In this document: piece after piece, positions 1 to 8,023 of the stretch | Numbering within the stretch: position 1 is the first letter of the stretch | How the letters are laid out: the number at the start of each line of letters is the position of its first letter | Assembly: GCA_016795485.1 (NCBI GenBank) | Contig: JAEUHM010000010.1 | Span: forward strand, 62,001 to 126,000 | Origin: Verrucomicrobiaceae bacterium | Lineage (GTDB): Bacteria; Verrucomicrobiota; Verrucomicrobiia; Verrucomicrobiales; Verrucomicrobiaceae | Length of the DNA: 64,000 nucleotides | Reading direction: 5' to 3' | The notes under the pieces: generated by a model | The model's input: only the letters and a program-made list of their open reading frames with translations | What the model was told of the DNA's origin: nothing | The model's database searches: none | Position numbers and translations under genes: made by a program

Positions 1-52
1 GCGGTTGCTGGACGAAGCATCGTGGCGGCAAACCGAGCACTCCACGCTGACG

Positions 53-78
53 TAATCAGGGCTCTGAATCCCTGATTA
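53..78 (-). terminator. Hairpin at the end of the Ig-domain gene
   Basis: A perfect 9-bp inverted repeat (TAATCAGGG / CCCTGATTA, 8-nt loop) overlaps the stop codon of the 76-2655 gene. No T-run follows on the minus strand, so intrinsic termination is unproven. It may instead protect the transcript 3' end. Confidence 0.35.
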
Positions 79-2655
79 TTGCGAGATTACGACCTGTCCG
101 GAAAGCATGGGCGAGGTTTTTATGGTCTGGCCAACTCCTGGCACCTGGGGCACGAGGAAATAGCCGAAAGCCTTCTCAGTGCCGCTAGCCGGGCGCACGA
201 TGACGCCGTAGAACTTAATAGCAGACCGCACGAGTGCCGGACTTGCTTCCGTGAGGGTAAACTCGCCAGTCACCAAACCACTCGCTGGATTGATGCTGAG
301 CTTTGCCTTGCCTGGATTTGCCGGGGAGCCCGCAAGTGGCATCACAACTGTGTTAGTCGCCGTAAAGGTAAAGGCCGCCACGTCAGGGTTGGTTGCAGAA
401 GCATCCACTCCCCCCGTCAGACCACCATCAGCAAACAAAAGGCTGGCTGTAGAAGCGGAAGATGGAAGACCAAGTACGATGCTGCCCTTGGAAGCGCGCG
501 CCAAATACTTGCCATAGACATCAAGCGTCAGGGGGCCGAACAGACCGGTGTAAACCCTACCCGTTGTGGTAACACTCTTGTTCCAAATGACATTGCCAGA
601 GACCGCGTTCTCAGTGAAGGCCCCACCTGGATCAGCACTGAGCGTCAAAATGCCAATCATTGAGCTCTGCTTATTGTAGAGCGGTTGGTAGAAGAGGATC
701 TCGCCATTGGGTCCGATAAACCCTGGGCAAGAAATGCCATTCCCATCGGAAGTTTTGCCTGCAAGCGTTAGAGATCCATCGAGTCCCACGGCGAAAGTCG
801 CATAGCCAGTACCCTGCGGAACGGTTTGCACCCCAAAATTGGAGGCTAGCTCGATTCCCATGCTGTAATAACCGGCACGATTGCTCGCCGGGTTAATCGT
901 CTTGTCCCAGACCTTCCTCCAACCAGAGACAGCAGCTGAGTTAGCGCCCTGAGCGACTGTTCCAGACAAGAGGTTCGTGATGCGATCCAGCACTAAGTCA
1001 ACGTCAAAGCCCCCCAATGTGATATCAACGGCAGGATTGCCTCCGACCACTGTAACCAAAGACCCGGTGCTCTTCAAAGTTACCGTGCCCATCGTCAGTG
1101 TGATCGAGTAGCCACCCGTGATGGAGGTTTTCAGGTCGATGCGACCACCTATGGAACTGTTGACTTGTTCATTCGGAGCAACCCGGGCGAGATAGGTGCC
1201 AACGGTGTTGTTGCTGAGCGGGACCACGATCAATTGAGCGCTGACTGGCGGGCTAGTTCCGGCGCTGTTGGTCGCTTTTGCCTGCACCGCATACACACCA
1301 GGTGCCGTTGGCTTACCACTGATCACTCCGGTGGTCTTGTTGAGGACCAGCCCTGGTGGAAGCCCCGATACCGAGAAGGATTTAGGGTAGTTGAGGGCCT
1401 GTAGCGTGGCAGTGAATGGACTGCCGACGACTACGGAAGTGAAGACGGGAGTCTGCATCACTGGCGTGATCAGCCTAGCGAGTACCGTGAGACTAAAAGC
1501 CTTGGTGGACGTTGTGCCTTGACCGTCTTGCACTTGTGCAGTGAAGTTAAAGGCACCCGTAACTGTTGGCGTGCCCGTGAGAACTCCCGCACCACTCAAC
1601 GTGATGCCCGAAGGAAGGGCTCCACCACTCACCGTCCAGGAATAAGTCCCGTCGCCACCTGAAGCTGCCAGCGTCTGCGAATAAACCAAGGTAGAGAAAG
1701 CATTCGGCAGCGGACTGGATGTCGTGATGCTGAGGGCTGGGAACGCAATGTTGAGTACGAAGGCTTTGGTGCTGGATGCACTGCTTGAGTCAGTTACTTC
1801 AACCGTAAAGTTGAAGGTGCCGCCCTCCGTTGGCGTTCCAGAGAGCGTTCCGCTGCTGCTGAGGGTAATGCCATCTGGAAGCGCTCCTGCAGAAACATCC
1901 CATGTGTATGGCGTGGAGCCACCAGTTGCAGCGAATGTCGCGTTGTATGCCGTGTTCACCGCTCCGGACGGCAGCGGCGAGCTCGTCGTAATGGTTGGCG
2001 TGCTGTTGATCGCTGCCAAACCAAAGTTGTCCGCTGAGGTGGTGGTGGAAGTGCCAACGGGATACGCTCCAACTAGCAATCTTGCGCCTGCGTCAAAACT
2101 ACCGGCGCCAACGGTGAGATCGTTGATATCGATCGTCGTGGTATCAGGAATCGGCTCCTGCACGGGAAAGCGCCACCGCAAGCCCGGCACCACGGCTGAT
2201 GTGTCTGGATTACTGGTCGTGTCCGAAATCGACCAGTATAGGATCGCGTGCTGAGTCGCGGTGCCAACGGATGCAGCGTTCAAGACCCAAATGTACATTT
2301 GCTTTCCGACGAGATTGAGCCCCGTGCTGCCGGTATCCGCCGTAGAGGAGGCAGAGAAATGCCCAGCGGGAGCTGAAACGAAACCGCTGCCGATGGTTGA
2401 GCTTCCAAACTCGACAAAATGATTGTTCAAGACGCTGGGCGTGTTCGCGAGCGTTTGAATCTCGGCGTCCGTCAGTTGATCCCCAGTGCTTGAGTTTCTG
2501 AAGTGACCAATCCTCACAAGAGAGCCAACCGGCAGTTCAGTGCCGTTCTCCAAGCTGAAGCCGTGATTGATACCCGCAGCCCAGTTGACCGTAGCAGCGT
2601 TAGACTGGAGGGACATGGCAGCTCCGGCTGCCAGTAGAAGAAGCAACTTTCTCAT
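76..2655 (-). CDS. Exported putative-Ig (He_PIG) surface protein
   Basis: The 859-residue protein begins with a signal peptide (Arg-Lys, then a Leu/Ala core, cut near SNA-A around residue 20). Residues about 22-205 form an N-terminal domain of unknown function. Three putative-Ig repeats follow (about 215-480), recognisable by LPSGITLS and GTPT motifs typical of He_PIG modules. The last 377 residues or so (from about 483) form a module that recurs at the C-terminus of the 1256-residue protein at 19815-23585, with matching GWR-x-x-W, FYQPLYNK and VSG blocks. It is six bases downstream of the TIGR02597-like gene, so the two are probably co-transcribed. I see no sorting motif such as PEP-CTERM and no enzyme motif. 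A cell-surface or adhesive role is inferred. Confidence 0.85.
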   Translation of the reverse strand: MRKLLLLLAAGAAMSLQSNAATVNWAAGINHGFSLENGTELPVGSLVRIGHFRNSSTGDQLTDAEIQTLANTPSVLNNHFVEFGSSTIGSGFVSAPAGHFSASSTADTGSTGLNLVGKQMYIWVLNAASVGTATQHAILYWSISDTTSNPDTSAVVPGLRWRFPVQEPIPDTTTIDINDLTVGAGSFDAGARLLVGAYPVGTSTTTSADNFGLAAINSTPTITTSSPLPSGAVNTAYNATFAATGGSTPYTWDVSAGALPDGITLSSSGTLSGTPTEGGTFNFTVEVTDSSSASSTKAFVLNIAFPALSITTSSPLPNAFSTLVYSQTLAASGGDGTYSWTVSGGALPSGITLSGAGVLTGTPTVTGAFNFTAQVQDGQGTTSTKAFSLTVLARLITPVMQTPVFTSVVVGSPFTATLQALNYPKSFSVSGLPPGLVLNKTTGVISGKPTAPGVYAVQAKATNSAGTSPPVSAQLIVVPLSNNTVGTYLARVAPNEQVNSSIGGRIDLKTSITGGYSITLTMGTVTLKSTGSLVTVVGGNPAVDITLGGFDVDLVLDRITNLLSGTVAQGANSAAVSGWRKVWDKTINPASNRAGYYSMGIELASNFGVQTVPQGTGYATFAVGLDGSLTLAGKTSDGNGISCPGFIGPNGEILFYQPLYNKQSSMIGILTLSADPGGAFTENAVSGNVIWNKSVTTTGRVYTGLFGPLTLDVYGKYLARASKGSIVLGLPSSASTASLLFADGGLTGGVDASATNPDVAAFTFTATNTVVMPLAGSPANPGKAKLSINPASGLVTGEFTLTEASPALVRSAIKFYGVIVRPASGTEKAFGYFLVPQVPGVGQTIKTSPMLSGQVVISQ

Positions 2656-2661
2656 GGGAAA

Positions 2662-3702
2662 TTAAAAGGAGGCGGGGTGTTGAGGAATGACCCAGGTGAA
2701 TGACCCCGGATTGAGACGGCGGACAATAAAACCACTGCCAGCGGCGATGACAGTAGCGGCTGCATTTGTCGATTGATCTCCAGTTTTGCGCCAACCCGTG
2801 CCGCCGATTCCCTCCGTCTGGTAGTAGTAGGTGTCGTAGCCGCTTCCATTCCAAATGAGCACCTGATCGGCCGATGTAGAGCTTCCCCCAGCGATTCCCG
2901 TCGAGTTATTGCCCGTGTAAAGGCCACAACTGGATAAGGTCATCTCAATCGCTGACGGATTGGGCACAAAGTTGTGACCTGGAACAATAGTCCGGGTCGT
3001 CAAACCCGGTTTGACCACGCCTGTGACCGTTAAACTAATGGAATCTGACTGAGCGCGCTTGACCACCATGCAGCGCGCGGGGTCGATGACTGTTTGACTG
3101 GCATCGACACTCGGGCTGCCCGCCTTTCGCCACCCTGTTCCTCCGATGCCAGCCGTCTGGTAGTAATACACATCGTAACCCGTATTGTTCCAAACGTGAA
3201 TCTGATCGGCTGAGGTCGCCGTCCCTCCCTGTAGCCCCACACTATTGGTCGCGCCGAACACCCTGGCTAAAGTCCAATGCTTCCGAATGATGAAGCGAAA
3301 CGGAGCGGTAACACCCGCCGCCAGACTACTGGCTAACGTGACTGTTCCAGGAGCGGCGGTGTCCGTGATATTGTAAATCGTACCTACACCTGCGGCGGTA
3401 GTTGAGCCATTGATGGCCGCCACTTCCAAGTAATGGGACCCAGCCGCACCATTGAACTGATCATCTGTCCAAATAGCCGCAGAACTGGTCACAGTCGTTC
3501 CGCTAGCACTCGTGGCTAAGCCAGAGGCTTCAGTGGCTGGGACCAGCGGCAGACCGCTGAACGTGAGTTGACTGTTACCTGACCCACCATTCCCGCCCAC
3601 CGTAAGACGCTCAAAGCCAACGATTTCACTGTAGGTTACCACCTGGGCTTTGGCCGCCATGGCACACGCAAAGCAGAGCAGAGCTGGCAGGGTCTTTTTC
3701 AT
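2662..3702 (-). CDS. TIGR02597-family exported protein
   Basis: The 346-residue protein starts at MKK (3702), followed by a clear signal peptide ending at AKA-Q. An upstream in-frame start would bury this signal, so it was not used. The body is Ser/Thr/Gly-rich. It carries two similar copies of a block of about 53 residues, each with SADQ, YYYQT and GIGGTGWRK motifs and ending in VVKR or IVRR. This arrangement matches the Verrucomicrobia family TIGR02597, whose function is unknown to me. The gene is first in a two-gene unit with the Ig-domain gene at 76-2655, and the pair may act together on the cell surface. The family call rests on remembered motif patterns. Confidence 0.8.
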   Translation of the reverse strand: MKKTLPALLCFACAMAAKAQVVTYSEIVGFERLTVGGNGGSGNSQLTFSGLPLVPATEASGLATSASGTTVTSSAAIWTDDQFNGAAGSHYLEVAAINGSTTAAGVGTIYNITDTAAPGTVTLASSLAAGVTAPFRFIIRKHWTLARVFGATNSVGLQGGTATSADQIHVWNNTGYDVYYYQTAGIGGTGWRKAGSPSVDASQTVIDPARCMVVKRAQSDSISLTVTGVVKPGLTTRTIVPGHNFVPNPSAIEMTLSSCGLYTGNNSTGIAGGSSTSADQVLIWNGSGYDTYYYQTEGIGGTGWRKTGDQSTNAAATVIAAGSGFIVRRLNPGSFTWVIPQHPASF

Positions 3703-3900
3703 GAGAGTCAAAAGTTGGGACTTCGCTAACAAAGGATTTGAAGAGAAACGCCAGTATAACCGATCTAGGGTAGTTTTGGCAAAGAAAAGCATCGGGTTTG
3801 GACAACTGACCATCCACTCGGTTCAATTGTGAATAACTGCATCCCGTCCAGCCCATAAGTTCATGGACACTCGGCGACCTCACGTTAAGGTTTTCATCAT

Positions 3901-5037
3901 ATGGACCCGCTTCCTTCTTTGCCCGCACCGAGTCCCGAACCGGCCGCTCGACACGCAGTTCCACCGCCGCCTCTTCCTCCTCAGGTGATCGTCACCGAAC
4001 GCCGAAGTGGCAATGGTTGCTTGTGGGCGGCAGTCGTCATGCTTTCGCTGGTCATATTGGCCTTTCTGGCCCTATTTTTCATGGCTGGTGCCAGCTTGAG
4101 CGAGATGAACGTGCCCTCCATCGACCAAATGCACCCGGCACGAAAGATACCCCGGTTGCGCGAAACCATCGTCCAGGAAGGCACCGCCCACTCTCCTGAC
4201 AAGATCGTCCAGATCGACCTCGACGGGATCATCAGTTCCGGAGAAATGCCCGTTGGGCTTCTTGGCCATGAACAGTCGATGGTGGATTCCATCAAGCGCC
4301 AACTGAACCAGGCCAAATCAGACGCAAAGGTCAAAGGCATCGTTCTACGCATCAACTCGCCCGGCGGTGAAGTCACAGCTTCAGATACCATCTACGCCGC
4401 GGTCAAGGAAGTGGCCAAATCCAAGCCTGTGATCGTCTACATGGACACCGTAGCAGCATCAGGCGGCTACTACGTGGCCTGTGGGGCCTCCAAGATCGTG
4501 GCGAGCGAGACGACATTGACGGGAAGCATCGGGGTCATCATGGAGGGAATGAGTTATCACGGTCTATTTGAGAAAATTGGCATGGGCACCAACACTTTCA
4601 CCAGCGGCAAGTTCAAGGACACGCTGAGTGGAGCGAGACCTATGCGAGACGACGAAAAGGCCTACATCCAAGGATTGGTAGACAAAATGTATCAGCGCTT
4701 TGTCGGCATCGTCTCAGAATCACGGAAGGTCCCAGTTGCTGAACTTACGTCGGGTGTAGCAGACGGCCGTGTCATGACAGGCGGGGACGCGCTTGGAGCC
4801 AAGCTTGTCGACAAAGTCGGCTACATCGAGGACGCCCAAGCCCTAGCACGGTCCGAATGCAAAGCGCCAGACGCCGCAATCGTCCGTTACAGCAAAGAGC
4901 CTGTGTCGGTTCTGGATATCCTTAGCCTTGAGGCCTCATCCAACAAAAAGGTGGAGGTCAACCTCCCTGGCGCAAATGCTCTTCCTCAGCTACTTCCAGG
5001 ACGCCTCTACTACCTGCCTCCTGCCTGGTTGCGGTGA
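3901..5037 (+). CDS. sppA: Signal peptide peptidase SppA-type serine protease (S49)
   Basis: The 378-residue protein has a Pro-rich cytoplasmic N-terminus, one membrane segment (about 42-64) and a single S49/ClpP-like domain, as in the short (36K-type) SppA group. The catalytic Ser lies in AASGGYY (Ser188) and the catalytic Lys in SGKFKD (Lys237), giving the Ser-Lys dyad of the family. INSPGG (about 151-156) is the usual substrate-groove motif. SppA enzymes digest signal peptides left in the membrane and some membrane proteins. The gene opens a same-strand run with a CPBP protease gene 30 bases downstream. The ATG at 3901 is the first in-frame start before the membrane segment. Confidence 0.93.
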   Translation: MDPLPSLPAPSPEPAARHAVPPPPLPPQVIVTERRSGNGCLWAAVVMLSLVILAFLALFFMAGASLSEMNVPSIDQMHPARKIPRLRETIVQEGTAHSPDKIVQIDLDGIISSGEMPVGLLGHEQSMVDSIKRQLNQAKSDAKVKGIVLRINSPGGEVTASDTIYAAVKEVAKSKPVIVYMDTVAASGGYYVACGASKIVASETTLTGSIGVIMEGMSYHGLFEKIGMGTNTFTSGKFKDTLSGARPMRDDEKAYIQGLVDKMYQRFVGIVSESRKVPVAELTSGVADGRVMTGGDALGAKLVDKVGYIEDAQALARSECKAPDAAIVRYSKEPVSVLDILSLEASSNKKVEVNLPGANALPQLLPGRLYYLPPAWLR

Positions 5038-5067
5038 TCACATTCCTCCTCACCGCAACGACGACCA

Positions 5068-5934
5068 ATGCCTGACGCCGCCACCCTGGCCGTTCTCCAG
5101 GACCTCCTGACTTACACGATCCTCGCGATCCTTCTCGGCGTGGTGGTTTACTGGCTCTTTGCGCCCGTGCTGGAGGATGGCTTGCTCGCTTCTGAAGGGA
5201 ACGTCCTCGTGCGCCCTTATGGATGGCAGGACGGACTGGCTGTGATGCTCCTGCTTGCCATGCTAACCAGCAACGTCTGGTCCAATCAAGGTGGTGCAAG
5301 TGCTGAGCCGTTGCAACCGGGGGCCGAATCCACCGGCTCGCCCATGGATCAGGCATTCTCCATCGCTCTCGGGAGTGGCTTCATGCTGCTGATGGGTATG
5401 GCTTTGATTTCGTACCTTCGGGTCTTTCGCCAACTCGATCCTGGGGAGATGTTTGGCCTGCGGGTCATGCCATTTCAACGCGTGGTGTTGCTCGCCTGCC
5501 TTGCAGGTCTCCCGATTTTTCTGTTCGTTACGGCTCTCTCCTACATTTCAAACGAACTCCTAACAGACGTCTGGCATGATCTGACACCACAGGCCCCAGT
5601 GAAGATCTTCCAAGAGAGCGGTCATTTGGTCGTGCAGGGATTGCTTGCCATTTCGGCTGTCGTCGTAGCACCTCTCGCAGAAGAACTTCTCTTCAGAGGC
5701 TATGTTTATGGGGTGATCAAGCGCTACACGGACAGCTACTTTGCCGCAGCCGCCAGCGCTCTACTTTTCGCGCTTGTTCACTTACACATTGGCACGTTGC
5801 TTCCGTTGTTTGCTTTGGGATTGATCTTGGCGGCAGCGTACGAGCTTTCGGGCAGTTTGCTGATGCCTATCTGCATCCACGCCTTTTTTAATGCCGCCAG
5901 CACTGCATTGATCCTAGCGGGTTATGGGACCTGA
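5068..5934 (+). CDS. CPBP-family intramembrane metalloprotease
   Basis: The 288-residue polytopic membrane protein has its CPBP (Abi/CAAX-prenyl-protease-like) core in the last third. The first motif is EELLFRG (Glu205-Glu206), then a His in the FALVHLH segment (about 238-240), then HAFFN (His271 with Asn274). These residues bind the metal and activate water in Rce1-type glutamate proteases. Bacterial substrates are rarely known and none can be inferred here. The gene sits between sppA and thiL, and its end overlaps thiL by 11 bases, which suggests co-transcription and translational coupling. Confidence 0.9.
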   Translation: MPDAATLAVLQDLLTYTILAILLGVVVYWLFAPVLEDGLLASEGNVLVRPYGWQDGLAVMLLLAMLTSNVWSNQGGASAEPLQPGAESTGSPMDQAFSIALGSGFMLLMGMALISYLRVFRQLDPGEMFGLRVMPFQRVVLLACLAGLPIFLFVTALSYISNELLTDVWHDLTPQAPVKIFQESGHLVVQGLLAISAVVVAPLAEELLFRGYVYGVIKRYTDSYFAAAASALLFALVHLHIGTLLPLFALGLILAAAYELSGSLLMPICIHAFFNAASTALILAGYGT

Positions 5935-6820
5935 GCCTCGGCTTTTAGACTTGGGAGAGGACGCTGTGGTGAAGCGGTTGCTTGCAGCTCTGCCGATTCC
6001 CGCTCCAGACGTGCTCGTTGGTCCAGGTGACGATTGCGCAGTGATCGCTGGTTCCAACGGAGAAACTCTGCTGCTTAAAACAGATGCCATCGTCGAAGGA
6101 GTCCACTTTTTGCGAGAAGCGCCCGCACAGAAAATCGGGCGCAAGGCTTTGGCTCGCGCCATCAGTGACATTGGAGCCATGGGCGGAACTCCAAAGCACG
6201 CTCTCGTAACCCTTGTGCTGCCTCCGGACCTCACCATCGCGTATGTCGAGGGTTTGTACCGAGGAATGGCCGAGGTGGCTACGCTTTTTGGGGTCAGCAT
6301 CGTGGGAGGCGAGACAGCACGGGGCTCTCAAATCATGATCTCAGTGGCGTTAACCGGGTCGGCTACTGCTGGAGCCGTGCTGCGATCCACAGGGAGAGAT
6401 GGCGACCTGATTTGGGTCACAGGACGACTCGGTGGATCTATCAAAGGGCACCATTTTGATTTCACTCCAAGAGTCAAAGAAGCTGGCTGGCTAACACAAA
6501 ACTTTCGCCCAACCGCCATGATGGACCTAAGTGATGGCCTCGCTACTGATTTGCCGCGACTTGCCCTAACAAGCGAGGTCGGATGGGAAATAGACGAAGC
6601 GCTCCTACCCATCAGTGAAGGATGCAGTGCTCAACAGGCTTGGAGTGACGGTGAGGACTACGAGTTGCTCTTCACCACTGATCCCTCGATCGAGAAACAC
6701 CTCATGATGGCGTGGGTACAGGTCTTCCCAGACGTTCCACTCACGCGGATCGGAAAGATGGTTCCACTTGCAGAATCTTCATCTCTTCTTCAGCATGGCT
6801 GGGACCATTTCTCCAAATGA
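5924..6820 (+). CDS. thiL: Thiamine-monophosphate kinase
   Basis: ThiL phosphorylates thiamine monophosphate to the cofactor thiamine diphosphate, using ATP. The 298-residue length fits the family. The N-terminal GPGDDCAVI block carries the Asp pair that binds Mg-ATP, the next conserved block is KTDAIVEGVHF, and DLSDGLATDL is the signature of the C-terminal half of the PurM-like fold. The start codon lies inside the end of the CPBP gene, and the stop overlaps the tsaE start (ATGA). No thiamine riboswitch is seen upstream, which suits a kinase read from within an operon. Confidence 0.95.
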   Translation: MGPEPRLLDLGEDAVVKRLLAALPIPAPDVLVGPGDDCAVIAGSNGETLLLKTDAIVEGVHFLREAPAQKIGRKALARAISDIGAMGGTPKHALVTLVLPPDLTIAYVEGLYRGMAEVATLFGVSIVGGETARGSQIMISVALTGSATAGAVLRSTGRDGDLIWVTGRLGGSIKGHHFDFTPRVKEAGWLTQNFRPTAMMDLSDGLATDLPRLALTSEVGWEIDEALLPISEGCSAQQAWSDGEDYELLFTTDPSIEKHLMMAWVQVFPDVPLTRIGKMVPLAESSSLLQHGWDHFSK

Positions 6821-7242
6821 CCGAGCATCTTGAGAGCGCCGAAGCGACGATTCACTGGGGCAAGCGTCTCGCAGCCACTTTGCGTGGTGGTGATGTCATC
6901 GCACTGATTGGCGGACTCGGCGCGGGAAAGACGCACGCTTCAAAAGGCATCGTGGAGGGGCTCGGTTGCGCCGCAGAAGTCACCAGCCCCACCTTCACTC
7001 TCGTGCATGAGTATCGAGGGGGCAAACTACCGATTTTTCACTTCGATCTTTATCGTGTCGAGACCGCTCAAGAACTTCTGGAGATCGGGTGGGATGAAAT
7101 GATGGACGAATCGGGCATCATGCTGGTCGAGTGGGCAGATCGCTTCCCAGAACTGCTGCCAGCGAGTGCCCGCTGGTTTGAGTTGAAGGTCTTGCCCGAG
7201 GGTGGGCGGAGTGTTACGGCTCTTCAAAATCCGTCTGCATGA
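6817..7242 (+). CDS. tsaE: tRNA t6A biosynthesis ATPase TsaE
   Basis: TsaE is the P-loop ATPase that resets the TsaB-TsaD complex, which makes N6-threonylcarbamoyladenosine at position 37 of ANN-decoding tRNAs. The start chosen is the ATG at 6817, four bases overlapping the thiL stop. It gives a 141-residue protein of normal length with Walker A GGLGAGKT at residues 32-39. The block TSPTFTLVHEY is typical of the family, as is the downstream DLYR with LVEWADRFPE. The stop overlaps the tsaB start by ATGA, so the two are translationally coupled. A longer in-frame reading upstream would lie inside thiL and was rejected. Confidence 0.95.
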   Translation: MTEHLESAEATIHWGKRLAATLRGGDVIALIGGLGAGKTHASKGIVEGLGCAAEVTSPTFTLVHEYRGGKLPIFHFDLYRVETAQELLEIGWDEMMDESGIMLVEWADRFPELLPASARWFELKVLPEGGRSVTALQNPSA

Positions 7243-7871
7243 CTTCTCGCGCCGTCCTCGCCATCGAACTTTCCACGCCACGAGGGCATGTGGCTCTAGT
7301 ACGCGGTGCCGATGTGCTTCTTGAAGAAGCTTTTGTCTCCGAACGCTCACACAACTCCATGCTCTATGAACCGCTCGGCCGGGCGCTTGAAGTTGCAGGT
7401 GATGCCCTCAGCCTCGTCGTGGTTGGACTCGGGCCTGGGTCCTATACAGGCGTCCGCATTAGCATTGCCGCCGCCCAAGGGCTCGGCTTATCGCGTTCCG
7501 TACCCGTGATTGGACTTCCGTCGATCGGCTTTCTCTCAGACGAAGCCGATTACATCGCCGTGGGAGATGCACGTCGCGGGCAGTTCTACACAACGCGAAT
7601 CAATGAGCATCGACAGCTCGATGCGATCAAACTTCTACCATCCGAGGAGACGTCTTCGTGGCTGAGTCAACAGAACCTGCCTGCGTTCACCTCAGACAGC
7701 GTTCCGCCATTGCCCGGCGTGTTGTGTGCAAAACCTAGCGCCATCTCACTTGCGAAACTTGCTGCTGAACTCGGAGAAGAAACCGTCTGGACGCTTACGG
7801 AGAGGCCTCTGGAGCCGTGCTACGTGCAAGAAGCTTTCATCACCAAGTCCAAGAAACCGCTCGGCACCTAA
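7239..7871 (+). CDS. tsaB: tRNA t6A biosynthesis protein TsaB
   Basis: TsaB is the scaffold partner of TsaD in threonylcarbamoyl transfer to tRNA. The 210-residue protein starts with the ASKHA-fold AIELST block and carries the family signature GLGPGSYTGVRI at about residues 64-75. It overlaps tsaE by four bases. TsaD is not in the window. The far C-terminus is short, as is usual for bacterial TsaB. The gene closes the sppA to tsaB run and converges on the symporter operon at 7892. Confidence 0.94.
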   Translation: MTSRAVLAIELSTPRGHVALVRGADVLLEEAFVSERSHNSMLYEPLGRALEVAGDALSLVVVGLGPGSYTGVRISIAAAQGLGLSRSVPVIGLPSIGFLSDEADYIAVGDARRGQFYTTRINEHRQLDAIKLLPSEETSSWLSQQNLPAFTSDSVPPLPGVLCAKPSAISLAKLAAELGEETVWTLTERPLEPCYVQEAFITKSKKPLGT

Positions 7872-7874
7872 ATC

Positions 7875-7893
7875 AGCTGCATCACATGCAGCT
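7875..7893. terminator. Hairpin between convergent tsaB and symporter operons
   Basis: An 8-bp perfect inverted repeat (AGCTGCAT / ATGCAGCT) with a 3-nt loop fills the gap between two convergent genes and overlaps the stop codon of the minus-strand microprotein. There is no strong T-run on either side, so it is a weak or factor-assisted terminator candidate for both directions. Confidence 0.4.
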
Positions 7894-8023
7894 ACTTCTC
7901 CTGATCGGGCACCTCACTGAACATCCGGCGCACATCTTTTGCTCCTTTCACGGCTACAAAGAGTGTGATGAGCGTGTACCAAGCCAGCGCGGCGAGTAGA
8001 ATGATGAGCCAGAAAGTGATCAT
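7892..8023 (-). CDS. 43-residue single-pass membrane protein coupled to the symporter
   Basis: This small gene starts at the ATG whose last bases overlap the TGA stop of the symporter gene (ATGA, 8020-8023). It encodes one hydrophobic segment (about 4-24) followed by a charged tail containing KGAKDVRR and ending in QEK. The exact stop-start overlap, same strand and one-helix design point to an accessory subunit of the transporter. Comparable small partners are known for some SSS-family carriers. I do not recognise the sequence, and a longer reading (start at 8110) would run inside the symporter gene. Confidence 0.7.
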   Translation of the reverse strand: MITFWLIILLAALAWYTLITLFVAVKGAKDVRRMFSEVPDQEK

